Assembly: GCA_921293015.1 (NCBI GenBank)
Contig: OV121081.1
Span: forward strand, 65,427,022 to 65,491,021
DNA: 64,000 nucleotides
Reading direction: 5' to 3'
DNA from: Phorcus lineatus
Lineage: Eukaryota; Mollusca; Gastropoda; Trochida; Trochidae
The position numbers were made by a program, and so were the translations under genes. Every line of letters starts with the position of its first letter. Within the stretch, counting starts at the first letter, position 1. Below, in pieces: positions 36,966 through 51,507 of the stretch. A model generated the notes under the pieces. It had not been told where the DNA came from and searched no databases. It saw only the letters and a program-made list of their open reading frames with translations.

Positions 36966-37789
36966 AATATTGTTGAGTTTAGGAGGCAATTCTTGCATCT
37001 GAAGCAATCATCTCTGTTTATCTTTCTATGATGTGGATTTAGTTCATCTTTTTAAATCAGCTTTTTAGGTGAAATCCTTTTCATTAATGAATTGTCCTTT
37101 TCTGTTTTATCCATTGCAGAATTGCATTCAGGGCCATGCAAGATTTTTTCCAATTATTAAATATCAAACTTTTGACATATTTGTAATTCAAAGAATTTCA
37201 ATAACTTGAGTATTTTCTCAAAATATAAACAACAGCATATTCAGAATAGAGTGAAAACAATATGCTAAACTCATTTTCACAAATGTTCATAGGGTAACGA
37301 GTTCTAAATCTTGTCAGCATAATAATATGACATGGTAAAGAAACTAGTGCCTTTGAATTCAGTGTACCATTACAGCTATCGTGACGGAATTACAAAAGGA
37401 GCTATCCCATATTAATAGATATGTAGGTTTAAAGTGTTAAACACACAAACCAATAAAAAATTGCAACACAAAAAATATTGAATGTCTACCATGAGAATAA
37501 GCAATCTTTACGTGACAAGGCTTTATCAGTTTCAAATGAAACAAAGGCCCACACTCAAGATCATCAAAGTTCTCAAACATACAAGTAATCCATTAGATCC
37601 AATCAGTTTTCTTGTAGAGTGGAATGTGGGCTTAGGTAAGATTTTTGTACAGCATTGCCTGGTTGCCTTACTGTATTTACTTGTTGAGGAATTAAACACT
37701 TTTGTCCATAAATATTTTTTAAAGAGCTGTTGACTTTCACAGTATACTAATATTTACAGTAGCTTGCTGTCTGTAATTAATGCTGAAAT

Positions 37790-37875
37790 TTATCATTTCT
37801 ACATGTTCCTGAACAAGCTTATGAGACACTCCACGACAACGAGATATTGATCCATGAGGGACTGCTTGTAAGAAG
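37790..37875. repeat. 85-bp dispersed direct repeat, copy 2
   Basis: The same unit as at 36879-36965, differing at a handful of positions (for example TTATGAG for TTGTGTG, CACGACA for CACAACA). It overlaps the unrecognised minus ORF 37737-38084. Confidence 0.9.
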
Positions 37876-40800
37876 AAGTTCATAATCTGAAATATTGCAG
37901 TTAAGTACAACAGAAAGTAACCACTGATACCCTGGCAGATCCAGAGGAGTTTGTGAGAGTGGGCAACAATAAAGACAGAATGCTGCCAGTTGCATACCCA
38001 CACATGGTAAAAGTATACAACGATAGTGTAGGGCAGGGAGCTTAAATTTAGTAAACATTGTAACCTGTAACACCCACACAACAAAAATCCTGTATAAGTC
38101 CCCGTGAGAACAAACGTGAGGAATTCTTATCCTTTCTTACACATTAAACCTCGGATATCCAATATGTTTGCTTAAAATGAGTGTTTCCTCCACGAGACTT
38201 CGACCTTTATTTGAATATATTGGAAAGTCAAACCTTTGCTGCTGGTTGAATAATTCCTATCTTAGATTAGTTGTGATTCTTCAAAATTGTCCACCGAATA
38301 AAAAATAAATCAACTTATGTTTTCTAGGCAACTTGCGAAGGTTTTGGCTGAAACTATGGCATTATCCTTTTCACAGCAATAGTGGCTCAAATCTTTACCC
38401 CAAAAAAGATATTCACCATTTACTTAGCAAACCCTGCTATCCGACAAGGCTTTTCATCATGAGATAGAGGAATGGGTTATTAATCACAAGTAAAGCAAGA
38501 GGGTGTTCAAAACAAAGCTAATTATCTTTAACAAAAATGTGAGCAAATTTATGTCCATGATATGAATAATTATAACTAGTAATCAAACAAAAATCATACA
38601 ACACAAGAGTCATTTCCTACAAAATATTATTTGAAGAGACATTCTAAAATATTATTCATGTGTGGAGATTGGTACACCGTGGTTGGCCAGTATTGACGGA
38701 CGACCAGCGTGGGAAATCTATCCCTGGTTTCCTCATGGAGAGCTTGAATATCAACAGCAAAAGCTTGGCAACTCAAAATAGCAAACAAAATGTTCTACAG
38801 TTCAAAAGAACTTCTTGACATGAAAGATTAGTTTCATTGATTTTTGGAGTATCACCATTTATCATCATAAATCGGCGGCAATGTTACTGTTGTTGCTGAG
38901 TGTGATAACAGTAATGCATAAAGCAGATAATTCTGGCAAGCTGGCAAAATGAGCATGAGTTGAGCTATTGGTTTTATCTTGTCTCCCATGATTGAATAAA
39001 TGTCATATCGCACGTCAAAGCCGCAGAGGTGCGGTGTGAAATAATTCTCTTAGGCTGAACCATCCTCGGTCAGAATGTTTCCATTCAGTCATCAGCACCA
39101 TGTCAAGACTAATCTTGGCTTTTGAAAGGTTAAATATGTTTTTTCTCATTTTAAGGGAGTTCAATTTTGGAAATGTGTAATAGTCAGTTTAAGACTTATT
39201 AAACTTTGAACCATCCATTTTCTCATTCTTGAAAGGTAAACCCTTCAGCTGTTAAAGAGTAAGTACTCATTCTTACAGAGTGACCACTAATCTGGAATCA
39301 AGCTCAACCTTCATGTTCTGTGCTTATCCTTGTCTTCATTGATCAATAACGTGAGGATAATACCAAAAGCAATTTAATTAAATGTTCATATAAAATGAAC
39401 ACTTGTCAACAGAAATGAAATTCTGAAAACCTGAGCTTACTAGCAATACTTGTTCTGAAAAGGAGTGCACCATTCCCACTTGAACTCCCACATGAAGATG
39501 AAGATGAACATGAACATGCCATGTTAAGGAGACATCAATGATCATCAGTTTACATATAACAAGTATGTGATTCTTAAAGTATGCCCATAGGTTTTAAAGA
39601 AATTGTTTTGAAAATTTTAGGGTTATCAGGTAGAAATCTACAAAACTTAAATGGGTGTAAGAATTCCGCTTTTGGTGTAAAGCAGTTCTGACGCTCAAGT
39701 AATAGATGTTAAAAGTTTACTGGCAGATGCTGACAGAATATTTGCCTATGTCACGTGTCAATATGGTCTTATTTGCCTCAAAATCTAGAAATGTGGATTG
39801 CTAAAATGCTGCTCAACAATTAAAGTGCATTGCATTAACATTCATGTTGATGTCTGCAGCAGACAGAGGATGTGCGGGGTATGTGATGCTCCAAACGCTC
39901 TCATTACTGACTATAAGGTCTGCAATACCATTCATTCAGTCCACTCTGAAACATCAAATAACAGGGTTTCTATATCAACATCATTCTTATCTGAGATTAG
40001 TGGACAGTAATAAGACCAGTAGGAACTCATACAACATTATCCATTTCCTACAAATTATTGATGTCTGGTAACCAAAATCTGCAGATACTGTGACTCAGAC
40101 CAGATGATGGGAACATCAACATGCATGTCATTAAGATAGAAAAGTAAATCATAGCTAGAGATAATTTTGGTTTGCTGAATACACTGACAACCCAATTTAT
40201 CTTCCAAAACAAACTGTAATACTTAATTCTCTAAAACTATTTTTAAAATAGAGCCATTGGCTCTTAAGCTAATCAGGCTACATATAAATTATTCATAAAT
40301 GGTCACAGTGTCACAGGATCTTAAAATCCATTTATCATAATCCTCATCATCTGAGAAGTCTGTACACAAGATTTTAGCTTTCTGAGCCTTTTGCTTTTGT
40401 AAAAGGAGACAAAAGAAGATTTTAGGTTGTGAAGGTACTAGTGGTCCCTGTTCATCCCAAGGAGTCTGTACTAATGGTTTCACATTTCTACACATTTTGC
40501 TTCAGGATACAAAGAAGAAAACAGGTTTTTGAATGTGGTTCCTGCAGTCGGTTCACAAGGTCACCAATCTATAAGTTAAAATCCAAACGGCTAAGGAGTC
40601 CGTATACAAGAATTCAGCTTTCTAGGCCCCTGGCTTTTTTGGGCGTAAAATCTATAAATAAGATCTTTCTTTACACAGGAATTCAAAATACTTGTCAATG
40701 TTTCTGAAGAAGTTTAATAGTGGAAAGAAAGAAGGACAGGTGCCAGACACCATGCCATGTCATCAGCACATTGGGACTTTCAGGCCAGATGAAGTTAAAG

Positions 40801-41259
40801 GTGAATTTAGTTGCATTTTCACATAAATCTTAAATTAACCAATTCATAAATGAAGTTTATACCACCATACCAAAATTATGTGTAATTTAAGTTTTGAGCT
40901 AGTTTTCCTAATCATGTCTTAAATGCATAGAATATGTCTATATCAATATCATGATATGTACAAATCTTATTACAAACATGTATGTCCAAGAGGGTTCATC
41001 TAGACTAAATGACTTACTGTTACTAGTTGACATTATCATCAAAAGGAAATAAAATATTTTGTCTATTCTGAAATATTGGCAGAAACTAATTTCGAAAATG
41101 AATTCATAATGAAAAACTCTATTGTTTAAAAATCTAATAAACCCTATAAAGACAGATACACTTCCTCAAAAATAAAGCGAAGCATCAAAATATCTTCATC
41201 AAGATATAAACAACTAATAGAAGGCATAATTCACCACTACTTGCCTTTGAAGAATTAAC

Positions 41260-41364
41260 AGGCTGAAACCATGAGATATCTAATAAGAATTATCAGGCTG
41301 AAACCATGAGATATCTAATAAGAATTATCAGGCTGAAACCATGAGATATCTAATAAGAATTATT
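41260..41364. repeat. 35-bp tandem triplication
   Basis: AGGCTGAAACCATGAGATAT followed by CTAATAAGAATTATC starts at 41260, 41295 and 41330. The copies are identical until the last few bases. Confidence 0.95.
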
Positions 41365-44300
41365 CATATCCACAACAAACAGGGAACACATTTCGCCTAC
41401 TCCCCCGTACGTCTAGAGCTAAATGGCTGAAACAAAGGGCTTCTGCTTCAACAAGCCATCTCCTGCTGCTGCTCCTCAAGCAGACAGCCAGCAGACCAGA
41501 TTAAGTAGATAGATAGGTATTCAGCACTGGTAAATTAGCCTAAAACCCTGCATCTCTATGGGTTAGGACTAGGAGCTGTAGAGAGAGGAATTCGGCAGAA
41601 AGGTTAATATGGCAGGCCTTCTTACAGATTGCTCAAATGGCAAGGGAAATCCTCACTCGAGCATCAATATGCAATTAATCCAAGAGCTGGGCGACTACTG
41701 TATATGACAAGGAAGGCCATTCACAAGCTGATATATCTAATTGCTTTGTCATCAGAGGATGGAATTTTACACAATGTTATGGAACCGGCTCAGCTGGTAG
41801 CGCCAGAAGACGGACTGGACAGAATTGTTAATCCTTATGAACTGACGGTGCCAGTGGGTGGTTTCCCGTCTTAGACTACATATTTTCTCAACGTATGTTC
41901 CGACTGATTTTGTTTATCAATCCACATAAGTAATGGTGGATCCAGGAATTTCCAGGATGGAAACCTATTGAAACAGGCCTATTTACAGGCAAAGTTTTTA
42001 ATTTCATGAAATGCAAAAGACATGATTTAAGTGTATATACTTTGAAAACAAAAGTGACCTTGTTTTTGTATGTAGCAGGATATATCCTATCAGATTTCTT
42101 GCATACAGGTTTTCATGTAAATAGGATTTTGGGTTTGGATGTTCACATTACATTATCCTGTGAATTAAGAGTTTTAATTTTGAAGAATGCATAAATAAAA
42201 CAATAAGATGAAATAACAATAAGTGTATCGTAATCAAGAGAATTTAGAAACAATGGTTACCTTTCAAGGAAACCATGTCCGCGACAACCATCAACACTCC
42301 TAGCAACCAACTACATTCGAGTCAGGAAAAGTGATACCAAACAGTATGTTCATTTGGAGAAATATATAGCTCATCCAAGCTGATTTGTAAAAAGCATGGT
42401 GATTATTGGCTCAAGAGCTGAGGCTGGTTTAAGCTCCCATCCATCACCCGATGCAGCACATCATTATATAGAGCCATGGAATCGTGATCACTCCACTCTC
42501 CCTGTGCCCACTTTGCGGACAGCATTACTGTCGTCTGGGTTGGGCATGGAGCTGACCTTAACATATTGTCTTTGAGGATGCCAATATTTGGCTTAAGAAA
42601 AGCATTAACCCTTTAGTTGTTAATGCAGGATGTTGGGTCTTTTGCTATTATCCACCTGGCCAATACAAAGTTATCTCATGTTATGCTTAATTAAAGTCAA
42701 ATGACTTTAAAAAGTATGGCTTTTTATGAATGAATTCAACACAGAAAGAATTATTTGTGAGTGAAAAATACGGAGAACAACACAAAACATATTGCTTCAG
42801 TAGTATTTTTATTGCAATATTGTGTGTTCATGCTGCTGTTGGCATACTTTTCTTGTCGATACATATAACTGAGGCTGTAAAATTATATTTATATCATGAG
42901 GCTGTGAAATTACCAATTACTCCTTGCCACACACGTTTAATCATGTAAACAACTTACAAGAACAGCAATTTAGCCAAAACGATTAGACCTATCTCAAAAC
43001 AAAGAATGTTTCATTTTGTCACATGTCAGACAGAGCATATAATAATCTTATTCTTTAAACATCTCTTTTAGGAACATGTCTTGCAGTTTTTAGAAAAAAA
43101 TGTTAATAAAGTGCATAAATAATAAGAACAAATACAAACTAAAAGACTGCTTCAACCCCTTTAACATAATGGAAATGAGTGGTGACAAAATCGAAAAGTT
43201 AGATATGTCATAGAAAATAGACAGGTTTCGAGTCTGAAATTAGATCTGAACAATTCAAAAGTTGGACAGAAGTTATGATGAGATGCAAGTGCATAAACGG
43301 AACTGGAATGAAGTAAGTTCTGGAACCGAAAGATATGTGTCTACAAGAAACAGGATAAATGTTCTCTTATTATTTTCACCACCTTGTTCAAGGTAAACGA
43401 GCATGCTGCTTTTTACAGGGAAATCGCTTAACTAATTTGCTTATATGTGAACAGTTGGTTTTTGCCAGGCAGTTAATCAAGCCGGACAATATTCCACCAA
43501 TCAGAATATTTGTTCATGGAAGAAGTTATGTTTCGCCCACTCCACATATCCAATCCATTCCCAAAACAACGGCGGGACTGTCAGAGTAAATCACCTCCAG
43601 ACAGGGCTAACAATCCTTTATCAGAAAGCCATAGGGAAGAGTATCTCACCCTAACAACCAACAATTCATAAACTTTTTCTGTTGTGTAATACAAACGTAG
43701 CATGCCAAAAAGGGATCACTGTCCAAACAGGCATCACAGAACTTCAATTAAGAATTTTTTTTATCAACTATAGTATATATCTAATCAAATCATGCAAAAT
43801 TTTGGTTTGATTCCAGAAAGTTACAGAGTAAATTCTGATAATGAAATTAGTTCTTTTATTTTGTTCAGTGAGTAACTAATGCCAAAAGCTACATTTATAA
43901 ATTTTGGGCTAAAGAGAATAAATGTATGATATGCAAATCACCAAAAAGAACAGAAACTAATTTAGTCCCTGGAGATATTTAACTTTCACAATTTTATTTC
44001 TGCTAAAAATCTTATTCAACCAAATAATATTTTAGATTCCATAAGAAAAATGCATGAATTAACATTTGTGTACTGAAATACAACAATCTGAAATAATCCT
44101 TATGTATTTGGAAAAAAAATGACTCTTCTTTGCATTATTAACTAATACTAATACTAATTCATTAACAAATACATTAATAAACTCATCAACAAATACATTT
44201 ACAAACTGGTATTCCACATTAGAGAAAGCACTTTCCTACACTAAGCCCTAACATTTACGCTGCCACAATGAAAGGTTACGTGTTGAAAAGAAACACTGAC

Positions 44301-45599
44301 ACATTTATTATTCCATCATCAGTCGTGAATATCATCTCTATTGTTTCTATTAGGAGAAAAACTTGCTGAATTGCATCATCATTTTATATATCACTTATGA
44401 AAACATTCAACATAAAACTGATAACTTCAGTGACAACAACAATCATACCAAATCTAAATTTTTACAGAGAGTAATGATTTCTTTCAACTTGACAAATGAT
44501 CATGTCCATAACGCCATTGATGTATGAAAAACAACTCATTAGGTTTTGTAAAGTAGAAAAAATATCGCTTTGTCGTGACCAAAAAATTCAGGAGTAATTT
44601 GTTCTGATCACCAGGAGATGAAGTAGATGGCGTTAAAGTCACTCTCTGGAGAAATTCCTCAATTCTTTCATGAACATAATTTCCACAGCAAACTCAAATT
44701 GATAGCGGTCTCATCGCTAACTGTTCATTATGAATAAAACAGTACTGATAAAGTTGATTTATTAATGATACATTTATCATTTCAGAAAACTGATAACAGC
44801 TTTCGAGGATCATACAACTCTTAAATCCCTGGGCAGAAGTAAATGTCAACCTCATTCAAGATATCAGTTGCTCATACTTTCTTCTTAAACTTTCATCGAT
44901 GACTTAACTCCAACAATGAAACCATCTTTCATAGAAAAATCGAAATACCTTTTAAAAAGGAATCTGTTATGAAAGTTACTTTGAACTCTAATCCTTTCCA
45001 ACCTTGTTCATGAAAACTGTGCATGTCAACAGTCAGATATGTCAAGTTCTTCTTCACTGAACGTTTCAAAGCGACGTCCGTTGAAAGCCTTGCTAGTTTT
45101 CAAGGAGGTTGGAGATGACTGTTAACGACACAAGGTGTGGGGGACCTCCTGGAGATCCTGGCTCAGACAATCTGTGAAGCAAGACTTTTGGGGGTCGCAC
45201 GGATTCCTAGTCAAATACTTTCTGTCAGAAGATGGCAAATAAACTGTGAAATTATCTTCCTCTCTGAAAATTGGAGCCTGAATCTGTGGACACGAAGCAA
45301 TTTCCTCAGTTACAAACATGTGAAAGGGGCCAAAGCTTGTGTGTAAACACAGACTTTGCTCAGCGCTTGCAACATTGCCTGCTCTCAATGCCAGCAGAAA
45401 TCTTTAGATGCACATTAGGTCTACAGAGAAATTGTGAAGTTCCGATTGCCTCAAGGTTAATTTCCTTTCATGAATATTTCTCCACCTCTAGCTGATAGGG
45501 TTATCCAACCATCTTGTGTTCTGATTACCTCTTCACAATCAAAAGTATAAAACTATTGCATTAGTAAGCATATGTTTTGTCATATGATTTTTCCCTTTA

Positions 45600-45990
45600 A
45601 TATGCTACAATGTTGATTTCTTATCAATGTGCCATGATGTTGAATATTCCCTGTTAATGTGCTACAATTTTGATTATTTCCCTGTTAATGTGCTACAATA
45701 CTGATTATTTTCAATATGGTACTACAATGTTGATTTTCTCATCACTGTGCTACAATGTTGATTATTTCCTTGTTAATGTGCTACAATGTTGATTATTTCC
45801 ATTATCATGCTGCCATGTTTATTTTTTCCCTGTTAATGTGGTACATTGTTGATTTCTCATCAATGTGGTACAATTTTGACTTTTTCCCTGTTCAACTGTT
45901 GCAATTTTGATTTCAAACATTGATTTTCTTTTGAATGTTTAACAATTTCTATTTCACTGCGAAGGTGCTGAAAAGTTGATTATTACCTTG
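45600..45990. repeat. Decayed ~30-bp tandem array
   Basis: About ten or more degenerate units resembling TGCTACAATGTTGATTATTT followed by CCCTGTTAA, near 45605, 45660, 45690, 45720, 45750, 45780, 45840 and 45868. It lacks homogeneity, so expansion is old. Confidence 0.85.
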
Positions 45991-46479
45991 CAACAATGTC
46001 TTGCAATTTCCTGTGAGTATGCTACATTGTTGCTTCCCTCCTCATCCACACATGAACAATACCCTATTTACTATCCCTCCTTGACTAGAACTCAACCTAC
46101 AAAAGATATTGTTGGTATCTGTTGGACAAAGCTGCGGACAGGGTTGTCATTAGCAAGATGACTGCAGCAAATTGATTAGGTTAACCTTCCCTGGTGGATG
46201 ACCATCAGCACAAACCACGCCAGGAGGTCGACAAATAGCCCCATGAATGGACAACACGAATATTATACAGCGCAAGTATGGAGGACACGACCAGTCAATA
46301 GCTGTGTATGTTCTTCCTTTCTCAACTTGCACATTTAATCAGAAGGGTGTACACCATGATATAGTAATGGTCTGACCTATAATTGACAGGAGTTCAAATA
46401 TGATTCAATTGTCTGAATATACCCATACCTTTTTCCTCTAAAACATACCGAATGGAAACAATACCTTAGATTATCAATA

Positions 46480-46800
46480 ACAGACTTGCACTTCTTTTGA
46501 TTTTTCATAACCAACTAGCTTATCCTTTGACTGTCCATAGCTAACTATCCAATCTTTTGATTCTCTACACCAAATTATCTTATTTGACTGTGCATAACCA
46601 ACTATCTTATCCTTTGAGTGTCTTTGACGATTAATCTTATCCTTTGAGTGTCTGTGACCAACTTGCTGGTCCTTTAATTGTCCATGACAAATTTTGATTG
46701 TTCCTATGACTGTTCTTGACCATCTACTTCACCGCTTGACCGTTCATGACCAACTTTTTTATCCTTTGATTGTACTTGACAAACAACATTTTAGATTTTG
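46480..46800. repeat. Decayed ~36-40-bp tandem array
   Basis: Degenerate units resembling ACCAACTATCTTATCCTTTG followed by A.TGTC..TG, about eight copies with substitutions and indels. Confidence 0.8.
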
Positions 46801-47383
46801 CATTCCTTAGCTCAAATTTTAACAACATTTTGACAGGCATGCAGCGTAAAAAGTAAAGGCTTAAATTATTGTGAAAGCATGTAAATAAGGCTAGAACTCT
46901 TGATATCCTTTATTTGTAAATAAACCAAGTCAGCACCAGTCTGCTATTACGCAAACAAACAACAATTGTAACTATCTGTTATTTTAGTCACAAACAAAAT
47001 GATTGGTTCCAATTATAAGCGAGACCAAGGGGAAAAAACTCTTTACTGCAGTATTTACAGTTGTACTTTCTGTCAAATAAAATTCACGTCAGCACTTATG
47101 TTTTATCAAATTAAAAAAAAAAATGTTTATTGTTAGTTTAAGACTGAATAAACTTGATATTTTCAACAGTGTTATATTGTTCCTAGTTTTGTCACACGTG
47201 CTAACAGCACCACCTGAGAACTGCCCACTTCTCCAGCTGTCATCAAGTTATGTGCTGTGTCTATAAAGTGTTGTTAAAAACATGTCACGTCAGCAATATC
47301 ACCACACTTTGAAAGACAAATCAAACCTGTAATAAAGTAAGCAAACAAGCAAGCAGGTGGTAAGATAGAGATGCTGTACTCAC

Positions 47384-47483
47384 AAGAGGAAGTCTTGTTC
47401 CCAGCAAGGGTTGTTTCCCTTGACTTGGATGGTTGTTGACTTCACATTTTGAAGTTTCAGTGTCACATATGTGTTGAAGCGTT
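47384..47483 (-). CDS. unc-13: unc-13 exon A: first recognised part of the C2A domain
   Basis: A 100-nt exon with acceptor TTTTTCCCAG and donor TT|GTGAGT. It starts with the last two bases of a Glu codon (G|AA) and ends with TT, completed to Phe by the T that opens the next exon. It encodes [18 protein letters not shown] and continues through [14 protein letters not shown], nearly identical to the Munc13-1 C2A strands beginning [18 protein letters not shown]. The Lys after QNV corresponds to Munc13-1 Lys32, needed for C2A homodimerisation and linked to RIM competition; it is conserved here. No Ca2+-binding aspartates are expected in this C2. The missing upstream residues (about 18-20 with the initiator Met) must come from an exon further 5'. 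Identity is very secure. Confidence 0.95.
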
Positions 47484-48779
47484 CTGGGAAAAAGAAAAAG
47501 AAGACAATGAGGATAATTAAAATTTTTTTGGCCTGAAACGTTTCTACAAAAACAGTCAATGGGGTTGCCTGCTGAACCTCTTGACCTAATTTGCAAAATT
47601 TAAAAAAAAAATGAGAGACACTGGCTCTGTAGCTCATCATTTCATTAAACTTGCATAGAAAATATAGAGGCATATAATGTGCGAGGAATCATCAGCAAAC
47701 ATGAAATCATAATCTGATGGTCAACGTATGTCGAAGATTTCATCATTCTTGTGATTTTCATTTATTTGAACAATTATGAATGACCTATTCGAACCAATAT
47801 TCTTTCCAGTTGTCTATTTGGCACCAAGCTAAGTTCATATCACCAACAGATTTTAATAAGCACACTCAAAAGTTAAATCATTATCATCAAAACAAAATAT
47901 TTTATTAAATATGTTCACAGTGGTTGAGTTCATTTAGTTATAGCATGGATAAACAAATTTTGGATATCCACATTGAAATTATCTCTGCAGCTCATAAGGC
48001 TTGTATATCAATGACATGCCCATGTGATCATCATATCCTTCAAGGATTAAGAGCATATGTGTTATGAAATTCACAATAAAGAAGTTGTTATCCTGGCATC
48101 CCAATCTATTGTTTTTATGATTATATGATAAAAAATAAATAAGATTTCAGGTTTCTACATATTGTTCGTTGTCAGAAAAGCCAAAGGATCACAAGTTCAC
48201 AGGAGCACAAAATCAAATAAGTCAGTAGGGGTTTGTCAGATACTTGAGTACTCAAGCCACAGTTGGGTCAAGATGGACTAGTCCATTTTCTCAGACTCGA
48301 GGACTCAAAAAGAGGAGATCACTATTACTTATTTCATTAATTTTAAACTGTTTGTCTATTATGTGTGAAGTATGATTGTCAACATGATCACAATATACCA
48401 TATATGACCATATATTAGTCGACATATATGTGTATATGTATAATTTGGTTGCAAAACATGACCTCTTGTGTAAAGATAAGAATTTTGGAGACTGACCCCT
48501 TGAGTACTAGAGTCCATTTATTTTTACCAATGGAAGCTCCATGAGTCAGTTCAGATGATTTCAGTTGATCAGTCTTAAAATTCTGCAATATGTTACATAG
48601 TATATAAGTTGGGTTGCGAAAATGCTAAAACATTAAAATAAGATTTATACGTAAGATTTATACGTCCAATTCCTGCACATGCTTTAAAGCAAATATCGAC
48701 CTTAGTAATAAATGATAGGACATGAAGTGTTTCATTTAAAGTGTTGAAAATGAGATACAGTTTGCAACAACCTGCCTAA

Positions 48780-49335
48780 GCAATGCAGCATGTGATACAG
48801 TGATTGTCAGTCTGCCTTAAAACTGCAACATGTAATACAGATTGTACAGTCTGCCGATAGACTGTAACATGATACAGTTTGTATCAGTCTGCCTAAGAAC
48901 TGCAACATGTGATACAATTTGTATCAGCCTGCCTATACAATGCAAGATGTGACACAATTTGTATCAGCCTGCCTATACAATGCAAGATGTGATACAGTTT
49001 TATCAGCCTGCCTATACAATGCAACATGTGATACAATTTGTATCAGCCTGCCTATACAATGCAAGATGTGATATAGTTTTATCAGTCTGCGTATACAATG
49101 CAAAATGTGATATAGTTTTATCAGCCTGCCTATACCATGCAACATGTAATATAGTTTGTATCAGCCTGCGTATACAATGCAACATGTGATACAGTTTTAT
49201 CATCCTGCGTATACAATGCAACATGTGATATAGTTTGTATCAGCCTGCGTATGCAATGCAACATGTGATACAGTTTTATCAGCCTGCGTATACAATGCAA
49301 CATGTGATATAGTTTGTATCAGCCTGACGAAGCAC
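48780..49335. repeat. 40-bp tandem array, about 14 copies
   Basis: Units such as CAGCCTGCCTATACAATGCA followed by ACATGTGATACAGTTTTAT/TTTGTAT. Variation is modest centrally and stronger toward 48780. Several overlapping ORFs on both strands (48933-49433) are repeat by-products. Confidence 0.95.
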
Positions 49336-50059
49336 TGCAACACACCTCTATATTGGCAGTTTGCCAAATCAATAAGGGGAATTATGTGGAGAGTGAGAGA
49401 GAACCCATGGAATAAGTAGGTCAAACATGGCAACCAATGTGGAAATTGTCACTAAATAATACACACTGGCATCAGCATTTCCCATCCAGGGGAGCTTACT
49501 CCTCTATTTGCAATTTGCCTGCTTCCAATTTGGTAGTCAATATTTTTATTGCATTCAAATCTGAACACACCATAAATTCTTGATTTTATTGTTGGTATTG
49601 ATTGAACGTTTGAGATCATTCACAGCCTCAACAAAGCCCTTGCATACAAGATTTACTAAATCACGGACAGTCTGCAAATTTACGAGTAATCCGTTATTGT
49701 CAAGACATTGATCTACTCTGTCAACTTTAAATTGGATTATTGCTCAACACCTTTCATACCTAGTGCTGGTGGAAAAGGCAGGAACCTGTAAACCTGAAAT
49801 CAATAGATATCTAAATAACGAAAAGAATTGTCAATAGGAGTTTGAAACCATCAATTTCATCCTCTTCTACAAGTATTGAACCAACAAAGGGATAAAGCTG
49901 ACTTCAGCGTACCAACTGCTAATTTTAGCATCAGGAATCTAGAACCCATAATGGATAAATAGTTGATGGACAAGGTAATTATCTTAGGAAAAAACTCCAC
50001 AGACAGAAGCGGACATTTGAAGTCTCCCTGCCTCAGTTGGAGCTGATGTAAGCAGCGGG

Positions 50060-50200
50060 AGGTTCCGTCTTTGCCATTTCCCAGTGTCGTCTACTCATCT
50101 CGGCTCAGTGAGTCCGCATCCAAGTTGCCCAGTGTTAGCGCTTTTTTACTCTTGTGTGGGATTCCGTATTTCCACATTTCCGCTTGTAGGTGTTGAAGCA
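50060..50200 (-). pseudogene. Possible retroelement RNase H remnant
   Basis: One minus frame reads MWKYGIPHKSKKALTLGNLD then ADSLSRDE before a stop. The string N-x-x-ADSLSR resembles the end of the RNase H domain of LTR/YR retroelements (N..AD.LSR), and the block is GC-richer than its surroundings. Only a few residues support this; the orientation matches the reverse-transcriptase fragment at 54.9-55.2 kb, but 4.7 kb separates them. Confidence 0.22.
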
Positions 50201-51289
50201 CCCACAGTCATTAAGTGGTGACAATGTTCTATTTCGATTTACTTATTTATTTTTAACTTCTAAATGTTACCCATTTTTTCTTAGCATTATATATATGAAG
50301 GACTTCTGAATTAATCTTTCATCCACTCATTGATAGGTTCATTGCTCTTATACATTCCCACTGCTGTCAATTTAAAAGCTTCTAATTTCATATAAAGAAA
50401 AATATTAATATTCTTAAGATATGCAAATGATATCTATGATAAGACTTAAAGGATTTTAAAACCCTGTTCAGAAACTATCGTGATAAAATATGTGATGTTT
50501 CAATCACATAACACATCCTACAACATTGCCCTGCTAAAAAGTTTGCCCATCTCAGTAAACCTGCTTCGTCACGCTTTCCGAGCGAAAGCTGAAAACAACT
50601 CAACATTAATGAGTGCAAAATGTAATAGTCCAATGAACCCGGAAATGTAATTTTTTTCATATTCATAGTAGCCTTCATCAAATCGTCAAGATAAAATTAG
50701 CCATTAGACTGGAACAAAATATATCTATCAATAATATTAAATAAGTAAAATATGTCAGGCACTGATTTTGTTTGATTTGTAAATTATTTTTGAATGATGA
50801 TATCCTTGCCATAATAATGAATGATGCCTGTCAATTGCTACATTTACTGAATCTTCTGATTTCTGTTATTTATTTTCTGCAAGGAATCCAATTTGTGAAG
50901 TAAATTCTCTTTTCAAGTCTCAAGACTAACAATTTAATCATAGTTGTATAATTGCAGGTGCAAGAAAGGTTATGTTCAAGCAATTTTTCATGTTCAGTTC
51001 AAACCGTTTTCATATTTTGTACATATGTGACAAAATACATATCACTTGAGTTACCAATTTTGAAAAAGGAATGTCAACAACATAAATGATACTGTTAAGG
51101 GTGTATTTCCCTTTATATGATTTTCATGCTTTTTTCACTTATCACATTTCAATTAAGATAGATTATTTATATCAATAATATTTCAACTGTAAACATGAAG
51201 AGAGGTTTTAGAAATGATGAATAGTGACACCTGAAATAAGCTAGAGTTTTGTATATCTTTCAGAAAATTTATCATAAATTCTAGCATTG

Positions 51290-51450
51290 TTTCGGTAAAG
51301 ATCGAAGGCTCAGCCTATCCTTTATTCCGCAATAAAGTATAGTTTTTTAATGACGTCACGAAACAATGACCCATGACGTCAACAACAATAACGCTATGAC
51401 GTCATCAGTTATGGCCCGAGTCGAGCATTTTCAATTCATTGCCAAATTCA
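51290..51450. repeat. Dispersed module with three TGACGTCA palindromes, copy 1
   Basis: GGTAAAGATC...TTTTTTAATGACGTCACGAA...GACGTCAACAACAA...GACGTCATCAG...GCCC.GTCGAG recurs at 54785-54920. The palindrome TGACGTCA occurs at 51351, 51374 and 51397. The repeated module is probably part of a transposable element. Confidence 0.8.
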
Positions 51451-51507
51451 TTTAAATTCATTTTGGTTGTAATATAATCTGTACGAGATAAAATCGACAT
51501 GCTAGAA

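Noticed and set aside
37737-38084. 115-codon minus ORF with hydrophobic stretches
   Set aside because: No recognised family, a second minus frame overlaps it almost fully, and part of it is the 85-bp duplicated block.
45122-45388. 88-codon minus ORF
   Set aside because: No recognised domain; unnecessary between exons A and B.
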